From contig NZ_RAPO01000001.1 of the NCBI RefSeq assembly GCF_003610195.1, positions 310,001 through 374,000 on the forward strand: 64,000 bases of DNA, in the 5' to 3' direction. The position numbers were made by a program, and so were the translations under genes. Within the stretch, counting starts at the first letter, position 1. Every line of letters starts with the position of its first letter. Shown here piece by piece: positions 8,872-18,126 of the stretch. The notes below the pieces were generated by a model. It searched no databases, was not told the DNA's origin, and saw only the letters and a program-made list of their open reading frames with translations. Source of the DNA: Halopiger aswanensis. Its GTDB lineage: Archaea; Halobacteriota; Halobacteria; Halobacteriales; Natrialbaceae.

Positions 8872-10215
8872 TTACTCCGTCCTCGTCTCCGCCGTCGTCG
8901 CCTCGAGCGCATCGCCGACGAGTGCCTGCGCCTCCTCGAAAACCCGCTCGGCGGCGTCCGCCTCGCGGGCTTCGGCAGTCACCCGAATGAGCGGTTGCGT
9001 ACCGCTTGCGCGGAGCAGGAACCAGCCGTCGTCGGTCTCGACGCGGACGCCGTCGAGCGTGTCGACGTCGTCGTAGCGATCGCTGACGCGCGTCCGAACC
9101 GCCTCCATCACCGCGGCTTTGTCGTCGACCTCGAGCGACGTCCGGCGGATCGGGTACCGCTCGATCGCGCCGGCGAGCTCAGAGAGCGGGCCGCGATCGG
9201 CGACCAGTTCGACGAGCTTAGCGGCGGCGAGCGGGCCGTCGGGACACCGGGTTTCGGCGGGCCAGATCCAGGCGCCGCTGGGTTCGCCGCCGAAGACGAC
9301 GCCGTCCTCGGTCGTCCGCTCGGCGACGTAGACGTCGCCGACCTTGGTCCGGGTGAGCGTCGCGCGGACGGCCGCGAGTGCGTCGTCGACCGCGAGGCTG
9401 GTATCGACCGGTGCGGCGACGCGGTCGCCCTCGCCCGCGGCCTCGCGAGCGAACAGCGCGAGCAGGGCGTCCTTCGGGACGAAGGTCCCCGTCTCGTCGA
9501 CGGCCATCATCCGGTCGGCGTCGCCGTCGTGAGCGATGCCGAGATCCGCGTCGGTCTCGGCGACGAGCGCGGCCAGCGTCTCGAGCGTCTCTTCGTTCGG
9601 TTCGCTGGGACGGCCGGGGAACGAGCCGTCCTGCTGGCCGTTCAGCGTTCGGACGTGACAGCCGAGGTCGGCGAGCACTTCAGCCGTGACCGCGCCGGCG
9701 CCGTTGCCGAGGTCGACGATCACGCTCGGGGTCGACTCGAGGTCGACGGCGGCCGCGATCGCCGCGGCGTGGTTTTCGCGAGCGGTGTCCCGGCGACGAC
9801 GGACGCCGAGTTCGTCCCACGCCCCGAGGTCGTAGTCGTCCTCGCGGATTCGACGTTCGATGGCGTCGCGCTGCTCGGGGCCGAACGCCTTCCCCGAGGG
9901 GTTCCAGAGCTTGAGTCCGTTGTCCGGCGCCGGATTGTGCGAGGCCGTCACGACGATCCCCGCGTCCGCGTCGAAGTGCTCGATCGACCGCGCGATCGTC
10001 GGCGTCGACTCGATCCCGACCTCGAGGACGTCGGCGCCGCACTCGCGCAGCCCCGACGCGACCGCGTCGACGAGCAGGGTGCCGCTCTCGCGGACGTCTC
10101 GCCCGACGACGACGGTGTCGTATCCCTCCGATGCGACCGCGCGGCCGACCGAAAGCGCAAGGTCCGCCGTAACGTCCTCGCCGACGGTGCCGCGGATACC
10201 GCTGGTTCCGAACAT
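8872..10215 (-). CDS. glmM: Phosphoglucosamine mutase
   Basis: 447 aa from the ATG at 10215 (MFGTSGIRG); a longer frame upstream lacks the conserved start. A TATA-like CATAGTAAGG lies about 25 nt upstream on the minus strand. It interconverts glucosamine-6-P and glucosamine-1-P between GlmS and GlmU. All four signature loops are present: TASHNPAPDNG with the phosphoserine at about Ser92, the metal loop DGDADR at 230-235, the sugar-binding EPSGAW, and the phosphate-binding RASGTQPLIRV near the C-terminus. The length is normal for archaeal phosphohexomutases. Some family members act on glucose or mannose phosphates, but the neighbouring glmS and glmU-like genes favour glucosamine. Confidence 0.92.
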   Translation of the reverse strand: MFGTSGIRGTVGEDVTADLALSVGRAVASEGYDTVVVGRDVRESGTLLVDAVASGLRECGADVLEVGIESTPTIARSIEHFDADAGIVVTASHNPAPDNGLKLWNPSGKAFGPEQRDAIERRIREDDYDLGAWDELGVRRRRDTARENHAAAIAAAVDLESTPSVIVDLGNGAGAVTAEVLADLGCHVRTLNGQQDGSFPGRPSEPNEETLETLAALVAETDADLGIAHDGDADRMMAVDETGTFVPKDALLALFAREAAGEGDRVAAPVDTSLAVDDALAAVRATLTRTKVGDVYVAERTTEDGVVFGGEPSGAWIWPAETRCPDGPLAAAKLVELVADRGPLSELAGAIERYPIRRTSLEVDDKAAVMEAVRTRVSDRYDDVDTLDGVRVETDDGWFLLRASGTQPLIRVTAEAREADAAERVFEEAQALVGDALEATTAETRTE

Positions 10216-10454
10216 ACGCGTCGGTGATGCGACGGAGCGCCTTACTATGTGGGGACTACCGACTGCACCCCGGATGAACACGTCTGCGCCGTCTCGATCG
10301 GGGAGCGTCCCGCTCGAGTCCGGCTCGACTCCCGTTCGGTCCCGCGTCGGTACTGGCCCCGTTCGAGCCCGACGCGGCCGTTAGCGGCCCCCTATATTTC
10401 TGAACTGTCGCCAGCGTATATACGAGCGAGCGCGTAGGCCGGGACAGCATTGCT

Positions 10455-10745
10455 ATGAGTGCGACCGACCACGACGCCGATCGCGACGCCGCCGCTGAGT
10501 CCAATTCCGACGCCGACGACGCCGCTTCTCCCACGTCGATCGCGGAGCTCCCGCCGAGCGCGAAGCTCGTCTACAAGGTTCTCGAGTACGAGGGCGCGAT
10601 GACCCAGGAGGAGATCGCCGCCGAGTCGCGCCTCTGTGCCCGCACCGTCCGCTACGCGCTGGGCAAACTCGAGGACGCGGAGTGCATCGCCAGCCGCGTC
10701 TGTCTCGAGGACGCCCGGCAGTCGAAGTACCGGATCGCGGAGTGA
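10455..10745 (+). CDS. Small winged-helix (MarR-like) transcriptional regulator
   Basis: 96 aa. After an acidic Asp/Ala-rich tail (1-35) comes a winged-helix domain: KLVYKVLEYEGAMTQEEIAAES, recognition helix CARTVRYALGKLEDAE, and a wing ending in RQSKYRIAE. A TATA-like GCGTATATACG (about 10414-10424) lies some 30 nt before the ATG. Such single-domain haloarchaeal regulators act as DNA-binding switches; the target is unknown. It stands between glmM and the phosphodiesterase/FemAB pair without operon partners. Confidence 0.83.
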   Translation: MSATDHDADRDAAAESNSDADDAASPTSIAELPPSAKLVYKVLEYEGAMTQEEIAAESRLCARTVRYALGKLEDAECIASRVCLEDARQSKYRIAE

Positions 10746-10809
10746 CACCGTTCGTCGTCTGATCGTACTGTGACGTCGAACGAAAACGGCCGATTCGATA
10801 CTTCAGGCG

Positions 10810-11820
10810 CTAGCCGAGCTTTCGGTACCGATCGATCGCCAGATCGATCCCGAACGCGCCCGACGTGATCGTGAAATTGGTCTCGAGGCGCGGGTTGAAC
10901 TTCGCCTTGTAGCGGTTGATGCTCGGCACGCCCGCGCCGACGAGGTCGTACCGCTCGAGGCCGGCGCGGAGGCCGTCGCGCATCACCGTCCAGTCCAGCA
11001 GGTCGTTGATCGGCAGGTCGACGTCCGCGTCGGGTTTGACGCCGCCCTGCCACCGGTACCTGGTGGTATCGGACTCGACGACGAGGATGCCGCCGAGGAA
11101 CTCGCCGTCGACGCGACAGACGTACGGCCGCACGGATCCCTCGGGGAGCACCGCGTACGCCGAGCGGACGAAGTCGGGGTTGAGGTGGAACGACCGCCCC
11201 TGACTCTCGTAGCGCTGTGCGACCTTCTCGACGATGCGCTCGATGTCGTCGGCGTCGCCCTCCTCGACGACGTAGGCGTCTTCGTCGGCGGTGCGCACGT
11301 TCTGTCTGGCGTCGCTGCTGAATCGATTCAGGAGGTCCTCCTCGCTGCCCTCGAGATCGACGACGTACGTGTAGCCGGGTTTGACGGTGTACTGGTTCCA
11401 GGAGAACGGGCGCACGTCCTCGAACTCGGCGGCGACGACCCGCGTGTACAGCGGCGAAATCTCCCGTTCGATCCACCGGATGGCACCCTCGAGGAACCGC
11501 TGGATCCGTTGATCGGCCTTCCGGCGTTTGACCTTTGCGAGGTTCAGCGTCGCCGGCCCGAGGTATGGCGACCACGACTGTGGCGCCGGGGAGAACGCGC
11601 CGCTGATCGGCCCCTTCGAGTACTCGAAGACGGGAAAGAGGCCGATCGCCTCCTGACCCTTGAACCCGGTCAGGAGGTGCAGCGTCGTGCCCGTATCCTC
11701 GGCCTGCAAGCGGAGCGCTTCGGCTCGGAAGAAGGGATTGGTGCCGTCCGAGCGCTCGACGTAGCGGTTCCACTCGTCGGCGTCGGTCCACGGGTCGAGC
11801 GTCGTGACTTCGACGGTCAT
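10810..11820 (-). CDS. FemAB/GNAT-like acetyltransferase (Acetyltransf_6 type)
   Basis: 336 aa from ATG 11820 (MTVEVTTLDPWTDADEW). The fold type is suggested by the N-terminal NPFFRAEAL motif and by the C-terminal half with RYRWQGGVKPD, LPINDLLDWTVM and INRYKAKFNPR, typical of the FemAB-like Acetyltransf_6 family found in exopolysaccharide loci. It would transfer an acyl or aminoacyl group to a sugar or lipid-linked acceptor; the substrate is unknown. The start overlaps the stop of the upstream phosphodiesterase gene by 4 nt (ATGA), so the two are translationally coupled in an operon whose promoter carries an ATAACAAA box at 13474-13481. Confidence 0.82.
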   Translation of the reverse strand: MTVEVTTLDPWTDADEWNRYVERSDGTNPFFRAEALRLQAEDTGTTLHLLTGFKGQEAIGLFPVFEYSKGPISGAFSPAPQSWSPYLGPATLNLAKVKRRKADQRIQRFLEGAIRWIEREISPLYTRVVAAEFEDVRPFSWNQYTVKPGYTYVVDLEGSEEDLLNRFSSDARQNVRTADEDAYVVEEGDADDIERIVEKVAQRYESQGRSFHLNPDFVRSAYAVLPEGSVRPYVCRVDGEFLGGILVVESDTTRYRWQGGVKPDADVDLPINDLLDWTVMRDGLRAGLERYDLVGAGVPSINRYKAKFNPRLETNFTITSGAFGIDLAIDRYRKLG

Positions 11821-13448
11821 AGGTATCCCAGGTCCGAGAGGCGGTCCTCGACGGCCCGATCCTCGGTCGCCGTGATCGGTTCGGGATCGTAGGAGGGGTA
11901 CTCCGCTTCCGGCCCGTCCTCGACGACGGGCAGGGTTTCGCCGTCCATCTCGGCGTCGATCGGAACGTCGAACAGCGCGCAGATCGTCGGTGCGACGTCG
12001 AAGATCGACGCGTCGGCGTCCGCGAGCGAAGCGCTCTCGTCGAACGTCGACCCCATTGCGCCGACGACGCCGGTCCGCTTGTGGTTCCACGACTCCATCG
12101 GCTCGCCGAACAGGTCCTTCCCGAGGTCGGCGCTGACCGCGTTGTTGAACGCCGCCGGTACCGTGACGACGTCCGGTCCCTCATCGAGGTACGGGCCGTC
12201 GAAGAACTCCTCGCGGGGACCGACGGCGTCGAACATCGGCTCGCCGTCCGGCGTCCGAACCGCCGACAGCTCCGCGACGACTTCCTCGCGGACCCGCTCG
12301 TACTCGGATTCGGGAACCTTCCCGTCGGGCTCGCGGCCCTCGAGGTTGATCCGGAGCCCGAGTTCGCTCTTCGAGCGCATGTAGACCTCCGAGTCGGCGA
12401 AGTCGACCTGCTCGCTGGCCGCCCGGATCAGGTCGTTGGGCACCCGCCTGCCGATCGGTTTCTTCAGGCCGACTCGCTCGAGCGCGTTCGCGACGCGCTG
12501 GGTCGTGACCCCGACCCGCGCGGCGACGTTCATCGCCTTCTCGAGGGTGGTTTCCTCGTGGCTGCCCGCGTCCTCGCCGTAGAGCAGGTCGTTCTCCCAA
12601 CTCTTGGACCAGTCGGGCATCCCCTCGCCGCCCCGGTGGGCCTGCAGGTAGCCCCGATCGCGGAGGAACTCGTTGACGCGGAACTCGTGGCCCGTGACTT
12701 TTCCCATCCCGTGGTCGCTGACGATCAGGATGTTCTCGGGGTCGGTCTCCTCGATGGTCCGCTCGACCTGCCGGTCGACCTCGCGGTAGACGGCTTCGAT
12801 GGCCTTCTTGTCTCCGGGTCGCTCGTGGAAGACCGAGTCGGTTTGCTGGAACTGGAGGAAGCCGAACTCGGGTTCCATCCGCCGACAGAGGTAGCGAAAG
12901 GCTTTCCCCCGGAGTTCGATCGTTCGCTCGTACCCCTCGATCGACTGGTCCGGTTCGGGGCCGCTCTGGGGGTAGACCCGGTAGCCGCCACACTCCAGTT
13001 TGACGTCCTCGAGAATGCCGTCGGGATGGCAGTCCGGATCTTCGGGGGCGGTCATCCCCGGAATCAGCGCCCCGTCGAACTCGCGGGCCGGGTGGGTGAC
13101 GGGAAGGTTGACGACGACGCTCGTGATCCCGTGCTCGGAGAGGAGTTCCCAGACCGGCCGTTCCCGGACGTGGGTCGAGTTCACCACGTTCCAGTCGTAG
13201 CCGTTGAACGAGAGAAAGTCGAAGACACCGTGTTTGCCCGGATTCTTCCCGGTGTACAGCGACGGCCAGGCGCTGGCCGTCCAGGGCGGGATCTGGGACT
13301 CGAGGGGCCCGCTGGAGCCGGACTCGAGTATCCGCCGTAACGTCGGCACCTCGTCCGACTCGAACAGCGACTCGAGTATCGGCGGACACCCCGCGTCGAG
13401 CCCGACGACGAGAAGGCGAAGATCATCTTCGTCGGTCGAATCTACCAT
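11817..13448 (-). CDS. Alkaline phosphatase superfamily protein (type I phosphodiesterase / nucleotide pyrophosphatase)
   Basis: 543 aa. The N-terminus RLLVVGLDAGCPP supplies the metal Asp (about 18). The nucleophile Thr is probably in PPWTASAWPSLYTG (about T57), followed by GKHGVFDFLSFNG. The second metal site is SDHGMG (about 245), and HKRTGV is a later His motif. The family hydrolyses phosphodiesters or phosphomonoesters; homologues in haloarchaeal glycan loci are uncharacterised. A paralogue lies at 35562-37157 with the same order of motifs and a similar C-terminus (RLSDLGYL against RLKGLGYM). An ATAACAAA box is 26 nt upstream of the ATG, the TATA position for a leaderless mRNA. The FemAB-like gene follows with a 4-nt overlap. 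Confidence 0.87.
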   Translation of the reverse strand: MVDSTDEDDLRLLVVGLDAGCPPILESLFESDEVPTLRRILESGSSGPLESQIPPWTASAWPSLYTGKNPGKHGVFDFLSFNGYDWNVVNSTHVRERPVWELLSEHGITSVVVNLPVTHPAREFDGALIPGMTAPEDPDCHPDGILEDVKLECGGYRVYPQSGPEPDQSIEGYERTIELRGKAFRYLCRRMEPEFGFLQFQQTDSVFHERPGDKKAIEAVYREVDRQVERTIEETDPENILIVSDHGMGKVTGHEFRVNEFLRDRGYLQAHRGGEGMPDWSKSWENDLLYGEDAGSHEETTLEKAMNVAARVGVTTQRVANALERVGLKKPIGRRVPNDLIRAASEQVDFADSEVYMRSKSELGLRINLEGREPDGKVPESEYERVREEVVAELSAVRTPDGEPMFDAVGPREEFFDGPYLDEGPDVVTVPAAFNNAVSADLGKDLFGEPMESWNHKRTGVVGAMGSTFDESASLADADASIFDVAPTICALFDVPIDAEMDGETLPVVEDGPEAEYPSYDPEPITATEDRAVEDRLSDLGYL

Positions 13449-13473
13449 AACTGATCGGTTCGTCTACCCGCGC

Positions 13474-13481
13474 TTTGTTAT
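13474..13481 (-). promoter_or_regulatory. ATAACAAA box upstream of the phosphodiesterase/FemAB operon
   Basis: On the minus strand it reads GCATAACAAAGCG, with its 3' end 26 nt from ATG 13448. It is one of ten copies in the window, all in coding orientation upstream of glycan-island units. No ordinary TATA box is visible between it and the start. Confidence 0.65.
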
Positions 13482-13663
13482 GCGAGTGCTTGCAGACCGT
13501 AAGTTAGGTTTTCAGTCACGAATGTCGAATACTTCACACGACCCGCGGGGGGTGTAAGCCGTGCCTGTCGACGCGCGACCGGGTGTATCACCCCCATCAC
13601 TAAGGCTGTATTCGCGTACTGAATCCACGTACTACGCGGCCGCCGATCGGCCGTCCGTTACGC

Positions 13664-14896
13664 ATGCACCGCGCCACGCCGACGCTATCCGTCCGATCGC
13701 TCGCGAGCCGGAACGACCAGGGACTCGAGGCGGTCTTCGACGACTACGCGAGGGCCTACACCTACTACGGCTCGGGCAAGGTCGCGCTTCGGGACGGTCT
13801 CGCCGGACTCGTCGAATCCGGTCAGAACGTCCTCATTCCGGCCTACCTGCCCGACGCAGTCGCCGAACCGTTCCGCGATCTCGACCTCGAGCCGCGGTAC
13901 TACCGCGTGCGCCCCTCGTTCGCCCCCGACTTCGCCGACCTCGAGGCCCGGATCGACGACGAAACCGCGGCCGTCATGTCGGTCAACTACTTCGGCTTTC
14001 CGCAGCCCGGACTCGAGGAGGTGGCGGCGCTGGTGGACGAACGCGGCTGCTACCATATCGACGACAACGCACACGCCCCGATTTCCGTCGCTAATGGACG
14101 ATTGCTCGGGACGGACGGGGACATCGGCGTTACGAGTCTCTGGAAACTGCTCCCGATTCCGAACGGGGCCGTCCTCTACCGAAACAGCGACGCGGCGGTA
14201 GACGCCTACGAACCGTCCGAAAGCGCCGGCGTCCGCGGTCGCGTCGGTCTCGGCGACGGCGCGTTCGTGCTCAAATCCCCCGTCCGAAACGTTCTCGACG
14301 GCGTCGGCGGAATCGGCGCGTCGCTCGGGGCGCTGCTCGGCGGCTCCACTCAGGTCGACGACGACCGTCGGGACGCAAATCGGAACGGGACCGAGACCGA
14401 ACCGCCCGAAAGCGACAGGACCGAACCCGACGGCGGGACGACGCTCGAGGAGAGCGACGAAGGCGACGATCCGCCGGCCGTCGGCACCCCCGAAGAGCGA
14501 TACGAGGAGGGGAAGACCCCGATGTCGAAGCTGTCGAAGTACGTCCTCGAGAACGCCGATCCGGACTGGATTCGAGAGCAACGGCGGGCGAACTATCGGA
14601 CGTGGCACCGCATCCTCGCCGACCGCGACGACCTCGCGGTCGTCTACGACGACCTGCCCGAGGGAATCTGCCCTCTGGCGTTCCCGGTCCGTGCGGATCA
14701 TCCCGACGACCTCGTGGCGACGTTCGAGGACCACGGCATCGGGGCGTACACCTGGCCACGGCTCTCGACGACCGTCCGCGACGATCCGGCCTACGAAACC
14801 GCGCGACGACTTTCCAGTACGATCGTCGCACTGCCGGTCCACCAGCACATCGAGCCGTCGACGCTCGAGGCGATCGGCGACCGGCTCTCGAGATAG
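13664..14896 (+). CDS. DegT/DnrJ/EryC1/StrS-type PLP-dependent protein (sugar aminotransferase-like) with acidic insertion
   Basis: 410 aa. The fold-type I core is visible: NVLIPAYLPDAV near residue 56, the PLP-ring Asp in YHIDDNAHAP (about 133), and the candidate Schiff-base lysine in SLWKLLPIPNG (Lys161). Family members transaminate keto-sugars of nucleotide-linked intermediates. It differs from the operon aminotransferase at 48209-49471, where the lysine motif is YPTKNMTTGEGG. A 60-residue Asp/Glu/Thr-rich insertion (about 227-285) interrupts the fold before KTPMSKLSKY, which is unusual. The gene diverges from the phosphodiesterase operon. I saw no clear TATA box or ATAACAAA box before it. 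Substrate unknown. Confidence 0.78.
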   Translation: MHRATPTLSVRSLASRNDQGLEAVFDDYARAYTYYGSGKVALRDGLAGLVESGQNVLIPAYLPDAVAEPFRDLDLEPRYYRVRPSFAPDFADLEARIDDETAAVMSVNYFGFPQPGLEEVAALVDERGCYHIDDNAHAPISVANGRLLGTDGDIGVTSLWKLLPIPNGAVLYRNSDAAVDAYEPSESAGVRGRVGLGDGAFVLKSPVRNVLDGVGGIGASLGALLGGSTQVDDDRRDANRNGTETEPPESDRTEPDGGTTLEESDEGDDPPAVGTPEERYEEGKTPMSKLSKYVLENADPDWIREQRRANYRTWHRILADRDDLAVVYDDLPEGICPLAFPVRADHPDDLVATFEDHGIGAYTWPRLSTTVRDDPAYETARRLSSTIVALPVHQHIEPSTLEAIGDRLSR

Positions 14897-14974
14897 TTCT
14901 GCGCCGAATTACGGAGCTATGACGCGCCTCGCTCGCCGCGATATCTTCTTGTATCCGTTCTGAGAAGACCCGCT

Positions 14975-15142
14975 ATGACCGTCCTCGACCCCCGGCAACT
15001 CCTCGCCGGATTTCTCGGCGCAGCGCTCGTCGGCCTCCTCGCCAGTCTCCTCACCGATCGGATCGAACCGCGACGCGCCCTCTGGCTCGCCGTGGGCGTA
15101 ACGCTGGGACTCGCTGTCGGGCAACTCGCGGGATCGCTCTAG
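14975..15142 (+). CDS. Small two-helix membrane protein
   Basis: A 55-aa frame from ATG 14975 to TAG 15140-15142. Two hydrophobic helices (about residues 9-26 and 36-54, with LLAGFLGAALVGLLASLL and ALWLAVGVTLGLAVG) flank a charged turn TDRIEPRR. Similar short glycine-rich hairpins are common in haloarchaea and mostly uncharacterised. It overlaps the 3' end of the convergent HerA-like gene by 4 nt. Codon use is GC3-rich like its neighbours and the sequence reads well as protein. No function can be proposed. Confidence 0.65.
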   Translation: MTVLDPRQLLAGFLGAALVGLLASLLTDRIEPRRALWLAVGVTLGLAVGQLAGSL

Positions 15143-17127
15143 TCGGTCCGCTCACGCTCCTCGCGCTTCTCGCTGTCCTCGAGGTGCGAAGCGATCTCCT
15201 CGGAGGCATCGTCCGCCAGCGCGTACGACCGTTCTCCCGTCCTGTCGAGTACCGATTCGGTGCGCAACTCCGAGAGGAGGCTCTGCACGGCGATCGTCGA
15301 GCGATCGACCCGCTTCGCGATGGGTGCCGCCTGGAGGGGTCCCTCGCGCGCTAAGACGATCAGCACGGTGCCGGCCGTCTCGATCGAACACCGCGAGCCC
15401 TCGCTGGCGCGCTCGAGGGACTCGCCGACCGACGTGCCCTCGAGTTTACTCACGAGCTCGTGGCCGGGCTGGTGCTGGCCGGCGAGCGTGTAGTCGGGAA
15501 CGGCGGCCTCGACGTCGGCCGCGGTCGATTCGGCATCGTCCGTCCCGTCTGCCCGTTCCCCGCGGTTGACTACTGTGGAACTGCGCTTGCGCTCGTGGTT
15601 CCGGCCGCGGGCCGTCGCTCGCTCGCTCTGATCTTTCCCGGCGGTCGACGCTCGTTCGTGCTCGACGGTCGGCCAATCCCCGCGCTCGTAGCCGGTAAGG
15701 GGGCCGCGTTCCGGCACGCCCGTGCCGTCGCCGCTCGACTGCGTCGCCGATTCGGGGTCCCCTGCGACGACCAGTTCGCCCTCGTCGTCGCCGTCGACGG
15801 ACGCGTAGCCGTACTCGAGGTCGTCGCCGCTGACCTGGATGATCGACTCGCCGTCGCCGTCGGTCTCGTCCTCGAGGTCGCGCACTCGCTCGCGAAGCTG
15901 TTCGTTAGCCTCGCGAAGCCGATCGATCGTCTCCGCTCGGGAGGCGAGTTCCTCCTCCAGCGCCTCGATCCGCTCGTCGCGCTCGGCGAGCGCGTCCTCG
16001 AGTTCGTCGCGTTCCTCCTCGAGGGCGACGATTTCGTCGTGCAGCCGGCGCTCCTCGGCCCCGTCGTCCCGGTCCGGCAGTTGCGTCTGGAACGTCTCCG
16101 GGCGCGTCAGGGCGTCGGCCATCTGTTTCGCGGCGTTCGAGATGTCCCGAGCCGACTCGAGTTCGTCCTCCAAGGTCTCGATCCGTTTTTCCTTCTTCTC
16201 GAGTTCGTTCTCGAGTTCGAGGATGCGGCTCTCCTCGCGCTCCTTGCGCTCGGAAATCTCCTGCAGATCGCCCATGAGGGTGTCCGAGACGGACTTGAGC
16301 TCCGGACGCTCGAAGTCGTCCAGCCCCGGCGTGGCGCCGGCGTCGAAGGTCCGCTTGCGGCGGAACTGGACCTTGCGGACGTCGGCGTCCATCCAGTCGG
16401 TCTGGACGAACGCCTGCCCGTCGTTCAGTTCGGCGACGGCCTCCTCGTACTCGGTGTCGATGATCCGGCCGACGACCTTCGTGTCGTTGTCCCAGGTGAG
16501 CCGGTGCCAGACGAGCCAGTTGGCCTGCGTGATGAAGTCCTTCTTGACGTCGGCGGGGCGCTGGCTGATGCCGACGATGCCGAGGCCGTGCTTGCGGCCG
16601 CGCTTGCTGATCTTGATCAGGAGGTTGCCGGTCTCGCCGACCCCGCCGCCCTCGGGGATGTACTCGTGGACCTCCTCGACGACCAGCAGGAAGGGCTTCT
16701 TCAGCTTCTTCTCCTTGACGAACAGCTGGCGGGCGACCTTCCGGATGAGTTCGTCCGCGACGCCCTCCTCGATGTAGCCCGACACGTCGAGGATGATCGG
16801 CACGTTCTCCTCGAGGGCCAACGTCGCCATCTGTTCGGCGTGCTCGGGGCCGATCTGGATGTCGCACTCCTCGTCGGCGCCGGCGTGGAGCATCTCGTAC
16901 TCCTCCTTGAGCCCGTAGTACTCCCCGTCGGTGTCGACGATCAGGAGGGGGTAGCCGGCCTCGAGCAGTTCCTCGGCGATGACGGAGGCGGTGTTCGATT
17001 TCCCGGAGCCGGATTTGCCGGTCACGAACCCGCGGCCGGTTAGCAATTCGACGACCGGCAGCCACAGGTCCTCGCCGGCGTCGGTCTCGCCGACGAGCAC
17101 CTCGCGCTGGTTCTCGTCGTCGCTCAC
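15139..17127 (-). CDS. HerA-like ATPase (DUF87) with coiled coil and C-terminal winged helix
   Basis: 662 aa. An N-terminal HerA/DUF87 motor carries the P-loop TGKSGSGKS (about 36-44), FLLVVEEVHEYIPE as Walker B (about 146-159) and SQRPADVKKDFITQANW, typical of HerA-type DNA translocases. From about 280 to 420 is a long Glu/Arg coiled coil, then an acidic linker. The last 110 residues form a winged-helix-like domain (GTVLIVLAREGPLQAAPIAK, then STIAVQSLLSELR). HerA proper works with NurA in DNA end resection; no nurA gene is adjacent and the C-terminal HTH is not part of classical HerA, so this is a relative whose role is open. It overlaps a convergent small ORF by 4 nt. Confidence 0.88.
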   Translation of the reverse strand: MSDDENQREVLVGETDAGEDLWLPVVELLTGRGFVTGKSGSGKSNTASVIAEELLEAGYPLLIVDTDGEYYGLKEEYEMLHAGADEECDIQIGPEHAEQMATLALEENVPIILDVSGYIEEGVADELIRKVARQLFVKEKKLKKPFLLVVEEVHEYIPEGGGVGETGNLLIKISKRGRKHGLGIVGISQRPADVKKDFITQANWLVWHRLTWDNDTKVVGRIIDTEYEEAVAELNDGQAFVQTDWMDADVRKVQFRRKRTFDAGATPGLDDFERPELKSVSDTLMGDLQEISERKEREESRILELENELEKKEKRIETLEDELESARDISNAAKQMADALTRPETFQTQLPDRDDGAEERRLHDEIVALEEERDELEDALAERDERIEALEEELASRAETIDRLREANEQLRERVRDLEDETDGDGESIIQVSGDDLEYGYASVDGDDEGELVVAGDPESATQSSGDGTGVPERGPLTGYERGDWPTVEHERASTAGKDQSERATARGRNHERKRSSTVVNRGERADGTDDAESTAADVEAAVPDYTLAGQHQPGHELVSKLEGTSVGESLERASEGSRCSIETAGTVLIVLAREGPLQAAPIAKRVDRSTIAVQSLLSELRTESVLDRTGERSYALADDASEEIASHLEDSEKREERERTD

Positions 17128-17772
17128 CGGCTCACCACCTCTCGATTTCGCGTTCGGTTTCGCGCTCGGGCGATCGAGGCCGCGTCGTTCATGCTACCTA
17201 GTCTTCGAACGCGGTACCTTGAATATTGGCCTCGGGTGACTGTCGCTCTCGCTGACCGATATGACTGTGCCGTGTGTTACCAAACTGTGGAAATAATTAT
17301 GTCAGTGGCGCCACACTGTCCGTGTAGGTTCCGACCGATGACCACCACCGCGCTCGTCACCGCGTTCCCGGGTTCCTGCAACCGTGGGACGGGTGGCGCA
17401 TTCCACGCTCGTTATGGGCCCGAGGGTATTCTCGCCCTCGAGTCCGGCGCGCGCGGGCTGGTCCGTCGGTCGCGTAATTCGATCCCGAAGCTCTCCGGGA
17501 TCGGTGTCGACGTCGGAACCGTCCGCGCCGCATAACGGAACTCGTCGCCGCTCGGCCGGACGGTCCGACGCCGTTCTCTGGATCCCCACACCCCGTGAGG
17601 GGAGCGTTCGGTTCGGATCCACTGTAGACGGTATCGACGTTCGGCCAGCGGGGGCGCTCTTCCCCCCGTGGTGTATCGGTCAACACGCGGCCGCGTCCGT
17701 CCGGACGATACTCGAGTCGTCGTCCGGTCGGCAACGCGGCCGAACGTCGAGTTCGACTCTCGACGGGGGCCT
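17128..17772. other. Intergenic region, no recognised feature
   Basis: About 645 bp between the divergently transcribed HerA-like gene and the 117-aa ORF at 17773. Open frames on both strands here are Arg/Ser-rich and lack the acidic composition of real haloarchaeal proteins. An AT-rich patch (GAAATAATTATG, about 17289-17300) could belong to a promoter. I see no repeat or RNA gene. Confidence 0.4.
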
Positions 17773-18126
17773 ATGACCGACCTATCCAACCAACCGCAGC
17801 AGCAGAATCAGACCGAAATCGTCGCGACCCTCACCGTCCGCGTCCCGCTGGGCGGTCCGGGCGACCTCGCCGAGGGCGCCGTCCGCGTCGTCGAGCGAGT
17901 CGAGGCCGTCGAGACGGTCGTCGACGCCGAGATCCGGAACGTCTCGCCCGGGCTCAACGACACGACCGTCGACCTCCGCGTCCGCGCCGCCGTCCCGTCC
18001 GGTCACGTCGACGCCGATCGCGTTCAACCGGCGCTCGAGGACGGCGTGGGCGTGCGAACGGTCGAGAAAGTCGAACGGGTCGAAGCCGTCGAGCCGGACG
18101 CGCCGCCGATCGCCGACGTCGGTTAG
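17773..18126 (+). CDS. Conserved-looking hypothetical protein (117 aa)
   Basis: I take ATG 17773 as start (MTDLSNQPQQQ), because upstream sequence in the frame lacks halophile composition. The protein alternates beta strands and helices: EIVATLTVRVPL, a helix GDLAEGAVRVVERVEAVETV, DAEIRNVSPGLNDTTVDLRVRA, and a closing VEKVERVEAVEPD, suggesting a small alpha/beta domain of about 90 residues. No catalytic motif is visible. It overlaps the 3' end of the convergent XPB-like helicase gene by 4 nt. I do not recognise the family; function unknown. Confidence 0.7.
   Translation: MTDLSNQPQQQNQTEIVATLTVRVPLGGPGDLAEGAVRVVERVEAVETVVDAEIRNVSPGLNDTTVDLRVRAAVPSGHVDADRVQPALEDGVGVRTVEKVERVEAVEPDAPPIADVG

Noticed and set aside
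15460-17043. Long plus-strand open frame (about 527 codons) antisense to the HerA-like gene
   Set aside because: Shadow of a GC-rich gene with clear P-loop motifs on the other strand; no domain and no promoter.
17302-17776. Several 100-130-codon frames on both strands between the HerA-like gene and the 117-aa ORF
   Set aside because: Arg/Ser/Pro-rich, mutually overlapping, without TATA-like boxes at the right distance.
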